DNA of 64,000 nucleotides, from NCBI GenBank assembly GCA_003255025.1, contig QANY01006266.1, positions 1,247,818 through 1,311,817 of the forward strand. Reading direction: 5' to 3'. Within the stretch, counting starts at the first letter, position 1. The number at the start of each line of letters is the position of its first letter. A program made the position numbers and the translations under genes. Shown piece after piece: positions 23,105 to 34,441 of the stretch. A model generated the notes under the pieces. It did not search any database. It was not told the DNA's origin and saw only the letters and a list, made by a program, of their open reading frames with translations. The DNA is from Datisca glomerata (Eukaryota > Streptophyta > Magnoliopsida > Cucurbitales > Datiscaceae).

Positions 23105-25993
23105 TCAGGCTACTTCATCAGCTATTCTTGAAATTGCTGAATATGTTCCAGTTATAGAACACACTACTCCGACAAAGATTATCAATGCGCAACCTGTAAT
23201 CTGAAACAGAAAGAGAGAGAGAAAGAACGGTCGTAGCAGTCACTTTGACAGTTTGAAGAGCTGAAATTGTAAAAGGTTATGATCCGGTTTCATTTTTTAC
23301 CTGTGATTTCGATAGTTTTCCGTTCAGTAGTCGGAGATAACACACGCACGGGAAGATTAGAGCCTGTAAATGATTAACAAACTCAATCATCCACAAATCG
23401 AGTTATTCTTTTACATCTATTCGTTCCGTATCGAAATGACAAACTTAACTTACCACTAGCATTGCAAGCAAAGATCCAATCAGTGCCATAACAAGACCTG
23501 CATCCAAAATTGCATTTTTCTCAGTGCTTTTGTTCATATATTCAACAGATATATAATATCAACGTACCAAAAATGTGCGTAGGGATTCGATTCTTACCGA
23601 AATATGGTATTGTAAGAGCAACAACCAGAGTAGATAACACTAAAACGGTTCTGATGAGTAATGAGACGGGATAAGATCGAAGCCGAGCGGAAGGCAAAAG
23701 TTCCTCGATACCCAACACTACAGGTGTTAGAGTTAAGGCATACTTTGTAACCGGGCTCACCACCTGCAGAAACAAATAAATAAAAAACAGAACATTGTGT
23801 TACTGTTTGATCAATCTGGTGATGTAGATCATGCCGGATTATGCAGAAAGATGCCAGATGTACCGTTGTCCAGACGGCAATCTTGGTAGATAACAATCCG
23901 GATGGCATGTTTAAAGTGAATTGAGATTCTATCTCCTCACCGAACATCAGAAAGCCGCATATTGCCACCCCAATGTACATTACAAAACAGAAAATAAAAC
24001 TGCAGCAGACGAGGTTAAATTTAAGAACTCCGGATCGAAAAATACAAGTAAAAATCGAATCTTAGTCACCTGGCTATGAGAACAAGCTGAAACCGTGAAG
24101 GTTCTTTCATGGAACTATAGATATTAGGAAAGACCGAATGACCAGAATATCCAAATCCGTAAATACCAACCGCAACCGATAGATTTGCAACGTCTAAAGC
24201 AGTCCCGGTACGATGAAATCCAACTTTGTCAACCACTCCAATCCATAGCAAACAAATTGCTACAAGAACTGACGCAATTACTCCTCCAACTGAATTCATA
24301 AGCATGAAATGTCAGCCCATAGCGCGTAAACAAACAATTAATGAGAAACTAAAAAAAGAAAAAGAAAAAGGATGATAGACCTGAGAGATACGAAAGCAAA
24401 CCGAGGTTTCGGAGCCAAACAGTAGGAAGAACAATAAGAGTAGCTATGATGGTAAATATTTGATGACAATCTAGAAAAATCCCTGAAATACTCATTTCCG
24501 TATTTGGGAACAACGACGCCAAGTTATCACTCAACAAAATTAAGTACTCCACACAAGTAGCCTACAAAATCAGATATATTCACTCTTAAGTTCAAATTTA
24601 AATGCAGCGTACTAAAAGATTCAAAACGATCATGGATTAAAAGAAGTTATCATAACTTACGTATAGTTCGATGTACAAAATTACCTGCACTGACCAAAAA
24701 CAATTAGTCAGTTGAATGCCAGTTTTAAGCATATGAAACACATATAACGCGTTTTAGAAAATTTTGAAACATTCTTTCTTTGGAGTACTTACAGCTATGG
24801 TTAACCGACCAGCTGTGCCAAAAGCAGCTTGTCCGATATCCGGGTAAGTTTGAAGTCCCGGTGAACTTTCTAAACACCTTTTCAATAAAATCCCAGTATA
24901 ACAAGCTATTAAACCGAAAGTCGCAAGTAGTATGAGGCTCAACCATCCTCCTTCTCTGATTGCATATGGAGTTGTAAGGAGTCCTACGCCGCAAAGCACG
25001 TTAACTCCTGCATAAACGAACTGGTAAATGTGAATAGAACTCAAATAGTTAATTAGTGAATAATGAAACCGTTGATACCGTTTAGAACTGACTGAGAAAA
25101 CGAACACTTCCTGTGTTGTGGAGGAAGTTCGGTGACGGAAAAGTTCAAGGAGGAGGATACTGATAAGTACTTATCAGGTGGTTTTGATATCTGGGCTTGT
25201 TCTTCGTCGAAACTAGTTTCGGAAATGAGGGGCTTAATAAGTAATGAACTAGATTCGGATATTCGTTGCCTCTTGTATGCAGTGGAGAAAGAGCTGCTAA
25301 TTTCTGTCAAACTAGTCCTTTTAAGAAAACTGATTGCCGGAGGAGTAACACTGGTTAACATGTCCATTGACTGCCTGCATATAACAACTAAAAGGACTGT
25401 AAATAACAAAGATGCAAAAAAGAAACAAAGTTTTATTTTTTATTTTAAAAAAAGATTAAGTTGTCTTTTTTATCGAAAGTTTCTTGCTAAATCTGGTGTT
25501 TGCTTTACACCATGATTAGCTAAATATTAGACTGTGTTATAATCAGTGTTGATCTTAATGTCTGAATGTTAAATACAATATTTTTTTTGCTAGACCAAGG
25601 AGCAACTTTGACTTCCATTACGAAAAAAAGACCATATATCATAAATCAGCGCAAGAGTTCCAAGTATGGCTTTCTCTTTTGTCAAAGTTCTATCCAATTT
25701 TCCCTAAGTTTTTTACCCCCTAAAGGCACAAAAGACCAAAATCGACGAAGAAAGTGAAAAACTAAGAATGAAGAGGGACCCAAAAAACTAAAAGGAAAAC
25801 CATACCTGTAGCTTTGAGGCCATGTAGGAGTGTGAACATCATCAATGCATGTACTAGAAGGATCTCTTGAGTGACTTGTAACGTCGGATTCAGAATCGTC
25901 ATCATGACGGCAAATTCTCTCCGCCTGATTCTCTTCATCGTCGGTTTGGACCTCGTCCCCGCGTGACAATCCCAAATCCTCGTCTAGCTTCAT
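23105..25993 (-). CDS. AVT1-like: AVT1-type vacuolar amino acid transporter
   Basis: Amino acid/auxin permease family (Aa_trans) protein expected at the tonoplast, moving neutral amino acids with proton coupling. Eleven exons, all GT-AG: 25806-25993, 25079-25374, 24793-25007, 24661-24684, 24381-24561, 24070-24289, 23864-23999, 23598-23763, 23454-23497, 23301-23363 and 23105-23200. They sum to 1629 bp, or 542 residues plus stop, and phases agree at each junction. A long acidic cytosolic N-terminus (residues 1-150, with QTDDEENQAE) precedes the signature VLNGVNVLCGVGLLTTPYAI. Further hydrophobic segments follow, in line with the usual 10-11 membrane spans. YPDIGQAAFG and DNLASLFPN are typical of the AVT1A-D clade. 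The open frame continues upstream of the chosen ATG (25993) only to non-ATG codons. The 24-bp fourth exon encodes VILYIELY. No damage was seen. Confidence 0.94.
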
Positions 25994-26834
25994 CCCCACG
26001 TCAATCAAAAGGAACAATTTCACAACAGAAAATTTTGTCACAAGCCAGAACTCAACACCTTTAATCTGTCTTTCTTTTACAAAAAAAAATGAACGAATGA
26101 AAATGCAAATTATTGCTGATATTATGTTTTCGGTTGTGTTTCTGTGTTTGTTTAATCTAGGAAACGAGGTAATAGGAGATGACAGGTTGGATGCAGGATG
26201 AATATAGAATGTATGTGGGTGTAAAAACTGGCAGTTGATGTTAATTAGCAGTTTTTAAGGTAAATATTTGAACTGATAAGGCACTACCTATAATTGGTAA
26301 GATAATCAAGGCCAAATATGGAAGGTGATCCGTACTTAGCTGCTCTTATTTTTAGTCATTTCTGTCTACATATTACTTAAATTTCCATCTCCTCATCTTC
26401 ATCTATTGAACAAGCATGGCGGAGAACGGTCCACATCATGTTTTTATTATACAAATGCAATCATATAATATAAATTCAACTTATATTATTGAGCCAACGA
26501 TAAGTGAGTCGGTCCAGTGGTTTATTCTTTAAGTAAATACGTTCTAATCATTGTAACTCATCTACTTTGTATCTTTGTCAAAGAAAAAAAAACCGTTGAC
26601 ACTAAAATAAACGTGTATCCAACATTTCAAAGAAACAAAACTAATCTTTAATATAGAGATAAAACTCACGGCAAGTGTTATAATGTCATATAGAGATAAA
26701 ACTCACAGCAAAGCAATTTATAATCCTTAATATATATACTACAAGATGGGGGAAAATGATGTAAAATGGGCAAAGGGAAAAGAAGCTATATATATGAGTT
26801 GACAAATGAGGAGTGGTATTAAAAGAGTGTGGTT
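25994..26834. other. AVT1-like upstream region; no gene recognised
   Basis: This should hold the 5' leader and promoter of the AVT1-like gene and the 3' untranslated region of the zinc-finger gene. A tRNA-like fragment near 26500 (CGGTCCAGTGGTTTA) followed by an A-rich tail at about 26581 hints at a degraded SINE, but there is no B box and no TSD. Confidence 0.45.
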
Positions 26835-27753
26835 CTATTTGTCGACTTGGTTGAGCTTGCCAAGGCCATTGCAACGAGCACAAACAATTTGAGCTTGATC
26901 TTTCCTTGCTGCGTTTGCCCTCAATGTCACTCCTGACTTTCTCACAAATCCTGCCCCCTCACATTCTGGACACCTGCATTTAGCATCACAAACCCCTGAT
27001 TAATTATCAGCTGATGATATAAGTTTTTCATGGTCTCAATCTCGTATAATGTCCTTTTTTCAGTTCCGGCTCAGTGATTTGAAAACGAGTTTTTAATGGA
27101 AACAACGTTGTTTTATTTCTAAGATATTAGTATTCAATGAGTATGTAGCTAGTATGAATTTCCTAAAATTTTGTTTAAACATAATCCTCATAAACTCTAC
27201 AAATAGACATGCATTAGCAGTCAAATCATATTGGATTAGTGTACTCTCCTGTTATGAGGGACAGTAAAATTCTTGTCCCGGGTTATCGAGACAAATTAAC
27301 TCAACGTAAAACTCTATTGTTGGACCCACAAGGAGGGAAACCCAATCGTGATAGGACATTGCCTGGGCTCATCCCTCTATGATCAAAGATTAAAAAGGAA
27401 AAAACTTTGGCCCTGAATAAGAGTAACCAAGGATGAAACTTCAATGGGTTAGTTTCGAAAAGCAAGAAAAATAAAAAGAAATGGAGGAATTACAGGTCCT
27501 TGCGCGAGAAGAGAATGGGGAAGGCAGTGCCAACAAGAGCCACACCAATAGCACCAGCAATTAGGTAAATACTGCTATCAGCTGCTACATCTCCAACTGC
27601 AGCAACCACACTCAACGATCTCTTCCTGCTATTCATCTTTAACTTCTCTCTGTTCCACACTCTAGAATCAAACAGAGATGGGTTTCCTGCCATTGCAGAT
27701 TGCTTCCATGTTTTTGCAGAAAAAACTGGCTGCAGACAACACAACGAGGCCAT
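26835..27753 (-). CDS. Small chloroplast DnaJ-type zinc-finger membrane protein
   Basis: Two exons, 27494-27753 and 26835-26973, separated by a 520-bp GT-AG intron, give 132 residues. Residues 1-45 are rich in Ser, Arg and Lys with few acidic residues, as in a chloroplast transit peptide. Residues 61-82 form one hydrophobic segment (IYLIAGAIGVALVGTAFPIL). After it lie two CxxCxG motifs, CPECEGAGF (from residue 88) and CARCNGLG near the C-terminus, resembling one half of the DnaJ cysteine-rich domain seen in BSD2 and LQY1-type plastid proteins. The lysine-rich tail ends LNQVDK. It probably acts in thylakoid membrane protein folding or redox control, but the exact orthologue is not certain to me. 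The exon junction splits a Leu codon just before CPEC, so the finger is encoded entirely by exon 2. Confidence 0.88.
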
Positions 27754-28989
27754 TTCTTGGTTTCCTAAAAAATTCAGTGTTGTATTGACAGTTACTTATG
27801 ATGGGGATGAAAATGAACACTGAGGCTGGTGAAATAGATGAAAGAGGGGTTTGTAGGTTGTCAGAATGACACGACACGTTGCGCTGGTTTGATAATTTGG
27901 ATTTGGTTGCTAACTTTGTATAATGGATAAGGCCACATCATCAAAGCTGAAGATTCTTGTGGTTGTATGGATAAGGATGAGACCCACATAATTTCTCATA
28001 TTAAGTGTACGTTTCTTGGTCGTTCCTCACGAGCCTGGTGAAATTATAGGGAAAGTTTTTTATATTGCTAGTAAAATGTACGTATTAAGTTTTATATAGA
28101 TGTTCTTATAATTAGCGATATAATCTTTTAATTATAATTAGTGTTATAATCTTTTTAAGTAGACAGAAAAGAAAAATCTAACATTAAGTTTTACATAAAT
28201 ATTTTATTAAAATTGTGAACATAAATATTTAATTTTTAATCGGTGAATTAATTTTAAATGAATGTTATGTTGTTATCTTATTCAATAAGTAGACTAATTA
28301 ATATCTATATGAGAAAAACATGTGACACTTTATGATCTTGATACTTCTCACTACTTTATATTGTTGAATAATTAAAAATTATTTATTTTAACAACGCCGA
28401 TGCATCATAGAATCACTAAAAACATAATAGAATTTTCACTATTTTATTAATTATCATCTTTTTTGTAAAACATATTTTATTATTGTTGGTCATGAGGATT
28501 TAAAAATCAAAAACTTTACTATTGTTTTTTTCTTTCAAAGATATGTTCATGAATAATAAACTATTAATAAAAAATGTGATGTGTATTTAATATTGATCAT
28601 GAATCTACATTTAAAAAATATAAATATTATTAATAATTAATAATTAATTATTTTTTAAATATCATAATATTAAATGTACAATTTGCCATATGGAGTGTAA
28701 AAGATTAGGGGTTGTTCATTAAAAGTGAATAATATTATTTAAATATAATTTTTATTTTTAAAATATTACAGATAAAAACAACCGTAGAGAGCATGGTTTA
28801 ATCAATACCATACTTACGGAGCTTGACAATCCAATATTACAAAGTGGTCAAAGTGGACGAAGATTGTCTCCTCTCTTCTTTAGTTAATTACTTGAACCCA
28901 TGGTCAAATTAAATATGAATTTCTCATGATTGTCCTATAGTAAAATTATTGTTTTAAAAGCTAATTATGTTCATATCCCCGATCATGTA
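27754..28989. other. Promoter side of the zinc-finger gene and AT-rich spacer
   Basis: 27754-27960 should contain the 5' leader and core promoter of the zinc-finger gene. From 28050 to 28990 the sequence is very AT-rich with no coding signal. Confidence 0.5.
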
Positions 28990-29204
28990 GCATATTACAC
29001 ATTTACCTTCAAAATCTCACGGTAGTATCTTCTCACATTCTATTTTCTTACACGATCACTCTCGATTGTCACTTCTGTAAAGAAAATTAGACAGAAGTGA
29101 TCACACATGATCAATATGTATTTTTTAATAGATAATGAGGTCATTTAATATAAATTCACTGCTACATAGCATTAATCTAGTCAAGTTGATCCACCGACTC
29201 ATTG
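28990..29204 (+). repeat. Left TIR of MULE-2
   Basis: Includes TATTTTCTTACACGA, GTGATCACACATGATCA and TAGCATTAATCTAGTCAAG. The reverse complement of 37170-37375 carries the same words in the same order with scattered changes. Confidence 0.88.
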
Positions 29205-30829
29205 CCTATAAAAAACACGCACCATTTTTCTCTCTGTGTCGCGCCTGTTTTCTTCCAGTTCGTTGAAGACAAACTTGAACCCATGGAAACTTTACTTTGC
29301 TATTGTAGGCCTTCAGATTTGAAGACTTCTTGGACCGATTTGAACACGGGTAGATGATTTTATTAGTGTTGTAAAAGATGGGTAAGCTTTTTTGTGTTCA
29401 TATTTTTGAAGATCTGAACTCCAGTTTTTAAGATTCAAAGCTCCATTTTTCTGTTGATATTTTTGAAGATCTAAGGCTTCATTTCTTTGTTATTTTGAAC
29501 CTCCATTTCTCTGTTGATATGTTTGTTGTTCATAACATATTTTTTTATTGATTTTTTTGCTTTGTAAAACAGTGAAGATAACATGTTTTTGTGTGGTCTG
29601 ACCCATCTATGTGTAAAAGAATAAAAAATATTATCCCGAGTTTATTAGGAGGAATGACCTGACTTGAGCTCAAAAATAAAAGTTTATGATTTAAGATTAA
29701 GAATCTAATGTCACTGTTGTTGTTGATTTTTGTTTACATTTGTATTTTCAGGTTTTAAGGTTTTGTCTAGTAAGTTAAGCATAATATAGTTATGGTGTTC
29801 TCAGCTATTTTGATAAGTGAATGCAAAATCAAGCTTAAATTTCAATTCACATGACTTGATCCTTGAGTTGAGAGAGAGAGTCATAAACATTCCTAATATT
29901 AAACATCCCTAAAATTAGACATCCATCAGCCATTCACAAGTATCAGAAAATGAGCTAATCAATTGACATTCACATTATAAACACTCTTGTTCATAAAATA
30001 CATTATAAACATCCATTCAACCATAAATACCGTCAAAATAAACATCGATACAGCCTTACACAAAATTATCACAAAACATCCACAAAATATATTCTAAAAT
30101 TAAACATCCATGAAGCCAAATCATTGTTTGATCCTTGAGTTGATTGGTCCCCAGATGGCCTTGATGCTCCATTGTGAACAATGTTCTAGTTGACTTTATG
30201 ATGTATTGCTTCTTGAGGCATGCCAATCTCAGAGGAGACGTCACTCAGGTAGGTTTAGCAGGTGATGCTCACTGGGGATGATGATTGTGATGCAGAAGCT
30301 ACTGAATTAAGATTGTCAGAATCGTGATCCTATCTAAGATCGTGGAGAGGTCTCGCAAATCGAATCGTAAGATCATGCTATATTATGAAAAAAAAAACAT
30401 AATTTATCAAACTACATATTAAATTTTTTGAATATAGTTAATTAACAACCGGTAAATTTCACTAATTTACTGAGTGCAGTTTATATAAATAACTAACAAC
30501 TTAAAAATTAAATAGATTAAATTAACTTTATATTATTTTCTTATGAATACCTTACAAAATTATGGTTAGCGAGATCGTAAGAACGTGGTAGGATCTATCC
30601 AAGACAAAAAATATAATAGGATCGTAAGATCCTCTCAATTTAAGATTCTATCTATGAATCAGATCGTGAGTGTTAGACAAGATCGTAAAATCATAAGATC
30701 CTACAATATGAATCGGGAGTTTAACAACCATGCGCTAGATCAACAGTAGATTGTGAAGCTGATTGTGATGTACAAGCCACTATATTAGCTGTTGATTATG
30801 ATACTGATTGTGATGTTGATGCTTACAAA
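29205..30829. other. Non-coding left interior of MULE-2
   Basis: No gene recognised. It includes a stretch repeating ATTAAACATCC and ACATCCAT words (29890-30110) and two GATCGTAAGATC-rich segments (30320-30380, 30570-30710). Confidence 0.5.
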
Positions 30830-31172
30830 AACCAAGTGTAGAGTAAGAAACACAATGTGATAAAAAAAATACATATAATAACACATTGCGTTACCCATGA
30901 TTGTCCCAATCTCATGTTACATGTTCGTTTGTTGTGTCCCAATTCGCCACATTGTTTAGATTTCATTATTATACAAACCCTTGATCTATTGTTTGCCACT
31001 ACATTTGATCTAGGATGTTCATCAGCCTTTATCATCCTCAACTTTTTAGGTCTTTCAGACTGCTTATGATAAGTCTTTGACACAAAAATGACTGCTTATG
31101 ATACATATGAAGAATTACTGGCGGTCTATAAGATTTGGGCCACTGTTCACAATTGGTCATGGGGCTAATCAC

Positions 31173-32142
31173 TGTAGGATCGATATAACACTTATTTATT
31201 ATGGGAAAATAGTTTAAAAGAAATATTTTAAAATTTGAAAAACAAGTTGCTTGAAATAAAGTAATTGATATAAATAAACAATCAAAAAAGAAATAATAAT
31301 TATATAATTAAGTAATGTTCAGAAACATAAACTCGTAGAATAAATAAAAATAATAATAATGATGTGGGATGCAGAAATTAAACATGTGAGAAATTAAGTA
31401 TGAAAATTAAAGTAAACGTAAATAAAAGAGCAGGGAAGTGAGAGATATGATACAATATTTTTACGTGATTCTAGGAAACCTATAAGGATCACCCCTTGAA
31501 GATTTTTTCTCACGATCTTCTTATGGCTTAAGACCAAGATTTTTACAAATTCTATTGGCTTATGGTGCCAACCAGACATTGACAATGTAGCTCAGTCGAG
31601 CTTTTCAAATCTCTTACAAAATTTTTCACTCTCTCAAAGAGTATATCTCTCAATTTTTTGCTCACAATTTGTACTAGCATTTCTTAAGAAAATATCTCAA
31701 ATATTCGCTCAAAATATAAGCCTCTCAAAGAATAAAACAATATGAACTTTGTTGGAGAGGAGAGGAGAGGTGTGATGGAATTAAAATGGCTCGCCTATTT
31801 ATAGGAAAAAAATTACATCCTTAAACCGGCCCGACCAGTTTGGAAACTGGTGGAACCGATGCTTGATTAAGAGAATTATTCCTAAACAAGCACCGGTCTG
31901 GTTCTAAATTCCTTAAAGCATTATGAGTTTAACTAACTTTGATTTACACCATTTGGAGTTCGTTTGATATGCTTCACGTCCTTTGGGGTTTATATTGCCC
32001 TTTATTCTTTTTGCATAAGCACTTATGATTAAGTGTTTTTCAACATTATTTTCATATTATTTAGAAGCGACACACTTAATTAAAATATTAGTCCATATAT
32101 TATTTATCATCATCAAAATTGTCACATTAACTAGGGTCAACA
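31173..32142 (-). repeat. 3' LTR of the 3.27-kb element
   Basis: On the minus strand it begins TGTTGACCCTAGTTAATG and ends GATCCTACA. It is an imperfect direct copy of 33440-34441. Confidence 0.9.
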
Positions 32143-32640
32143 ATCTCCTCATTTTTTATGATGACAAACAATTGATTGCGAAAATATTAGCTATAAACTT
32201 CCCATTTGCATATGTAATAATATTTTAAAATTTTTAAAAATTCTCCCTCTTTTGTAATTGATTATATTTTACCCCCTTTGAAATCATAAAAAAGAATTAA
32301 ACATGTCATTTGTTTAAAAATACTCCTCATTTCATAATTTTTAATATGAATAAAAAAATCCCTCATTTCACACTTAATTACCCCCCCTTTGAAATCATCA
32401 AATGAATTAAAATGTCAATTTTTGAAATATCTCCCCTCAAATGTATGCATTTTTTACATAAAAAATTTCATTTTTCAAAATGCGTACAAAAAAAATTCAT
32501 GTGATTTCTCGAAAATCAAGATTATTATGAAAGTTGACTTAATAACCTTGTCTATGTGTGCCATTCTGCACATATGTATCTTTTCATGTTCATTTACAGT
32601 TGGGCTTATCTTTTCTTTGAGTTTCTTCTTTGAAGTGCAT
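32143..32640. other. Non-coding interior of the 3.27-kb element
   Basis: Pyrimidine-rich spacer with repeated CCCTTTGAAATCAT words, between gag and the 3' LTR. No coding domain seen. Confidence 0.55.
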
Positions 32641-32646
32641 CATCTC

Positions 32647-33400
32647 CTAGTGAGCAGTTTTCGAAGCTTCTTTTATGAAGTGCATTAGATCTTCGTCTTC
32701 ATCTTCACTTTGTCTCTCAATGGATGTGGCTTTGAATAATAAATTTCCTCCTTTTATGTAGTCCACATCCTCTTCCATGTTCTCCATTTCATGAGTCATC
32801 AATGATCTCATTAGTTCTTCAAGTGAAAGCGTCTTAAGATCTTTTGCTTCTTGAAGAAATTGCCTTGTTCTCCACAACGTTGATAGTGACCTAAGAATTT
32901 TACTCACCAAATCATTATTAGTAAAGGTCTTACCAAGAGCGTTAAGAGAATTAACAATGCTATTGAAATGTGCAAATATGCCTTCAATGCTTTCAATTTC
33001 ACGCATCTTAAATATTCCATATTCATGCATGAGAATATCAATTTTAGAATCTTTAACCACATTTGTGCATTCATGTGTGATTTCTAATACATGATAAATG
33101 TCTTTTGCAGATTCACACATATAAGTGGGATTATATTCATTTATACTGAAAGCACAATATAAGACATTTATTGCTTGAACATTTAAAGATAATTTAATTT
33201 TTATCGTTCTTGGTCAAATCTGGTGACTTACGCATGTAATGACCATTTTCAAAAAATTTCCACGAATTATAATCAAGAGATTGAATAAAAATTCTCAATC
33301 TAATTTTTCAGAACTAAAATCAACTCCATCGAAAAATGGAGGTTTTGAAATTGATTGCCCTCGTTGAAAATTAAAAAATGATGTCATGGCTCAAGACAAT
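32647..33400 (-). pseudogene. Copia-type gag remnant inside the 3.27-kb element
   Basis: The clearest frame is 33120-32647 (157 codons) with CESAKDIYHVLEITHECT, SKIDILMHEYGIFKM, LVSKILRSLSTLWR and EELMRSLMTHEM, all features of the plant copia UBN2-type gag. Upstream, SKPPFFDGVDF marks the usual gag start but stops separate it. No zinc knuckle, protease or RT follows; the frame ends at the 3' side spacer. Confidence 0.85.
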
Positions 33401-33422
33401 TAAGTTTTAGATATTTGAGCAC

Positions 33423-33438
33423 CAAACTCTGATATCAA
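33423..33438 (-). other. Primer-binding site of the 3.27-kb element
   Basis: On the minus strand TTGATATCAGAGTTTGG follows the 5' LTR. It is the tRNA-Met complement TGGTATCAGAGC with two changes. Confidence 0.75.
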
Positions 33439-33439
33439 T

Positions 33440-34441
33440 TATAAGATCGATATGAAAATAGTTTAAAAGAAAGATTTTGAAATTTCAAAAACAAATTACT
33501 TGAAATAAATAAATTGATATAAATAAAAAATCAAGCAATAAATAATAATTACGCGATTAAATAATGTACGAAAGGTTAAACACGTAGAATAAATAAATAA
33601 AATAACAAGGATGCGAGATGCGAAAATTAAACGTGTGAGAAATTAAGTACAAAAAATAAAGTGCACGTAAATAAAAGAGTAGGGAAGAGAGAGATACGAC
33701 ACATATTATTTTTACGTGGTTCGAGAAAATCTATCCTTACGTCCTTGCTCTAAGGTTCCCCTGGAATTTTATCTCACGATCTTCTTATGGGTGGAGACAA
33801 ACCTTTTACAAACCATATTAGCTTAGGATGTCAATCAGATCTTGACAATGTAGCTTGATCGAGATCTTCGAATCTCTTACAAAATTTCTCACTCTCTCAA
33901 AGAGTAGATCTCTTAATTTTCACTCACAATTTGAACTAGCCTTTCTCTAGAAAATATCTCAAATATTTGCTCAAAATACAATCATATCAAAACTTTGTTG
34001 GAGATGAGAGAAGAGGTGTGGAGAGGTGTGGTGGAATGAAAATGGCTCGCCTATTTATAGAAAAAATATGTCCTTAAACGGGTCCAGCCAGTTTTGAAAC
34101 CAGTGGAACCGATGCTTGATTTAGGGAATTATTCTTAAACAAGCACCGCTCTGGTTCATGAGCGGTTCGGTCCAGTTCTGAATTCTTTGAAGCATTATGA
34201 GCTCAACCAACTTTGACTTAAAACACTGGAGTTTGTTTGATATGCTTCGTGTCTTTCGTAACATGTCACGTGTATCTCGCCATTTATGGTTTTGATTACC
34301 CTTTATTCTTTTTGCATAAACACTTACGATTAAGTATTTTAACATTGTTTTAATATTATTTAGAACCTATACACTTAATTAAAATATTAGTCCATGTATT
34401 ATTGGTCATCATCAAAATTGAAACGTTGACTAGGGTCAACA
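33440..34441 (-). repeat. 5' LTR of the 3.27-kb element
   Basis: On the minus strand it begins TGTTGACCCTAGTCAACG. The terminal CA has decayed to TA (GATCTTATA). The differences from the other LTR include many substitutions and small indels, so the insertion is not recent. Confidence 0.9.

Larger units (their letters stand above)
31173..34441 (-). mobile_element. Short LTR retrotransposon (3269 bp) inserted in MULE-2
   Basis: Minus-oriented element with two long LTRs (31173-32142, 970 bp; 33440-34441, 1002 bp), a tRNA-Met-type primer-binding site, a purine-rich tract before the 3' LTR and only a gag remnant inside. An exact 5-bp TSD, ATCAC, lies at 31168-31172 and 34442-34446. It lacks pol, so it is a non-autonomous (TRIM/LARD-like) copy or a deleted one. 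Confidence 0.92.

Noticed and set aside
25132..25515. Plus-strand frame of 127 codons
   Set aside because: It is antisense to exon 2 and intron 1 of the AVT1-like gene.
25994..26041. Upstream extension of the AVT1-like frame to 26041
   Set aside because: The codon there is GTG, not ATG. The first ATG in frame is at 25993 and the N-terminus from there fits the family.
26500..26592. Possible second SINE (CGGTCCAGTGGTTTA head with A-rich tail)
   Set aside because: No B box and no flanking direct repeat.
26686..26883. Minus-strand frame of 65 codons near the zinc-finger gene
   Set aside because: It overlaps the true last exon in another frame and extends into the 3' untranslated region.
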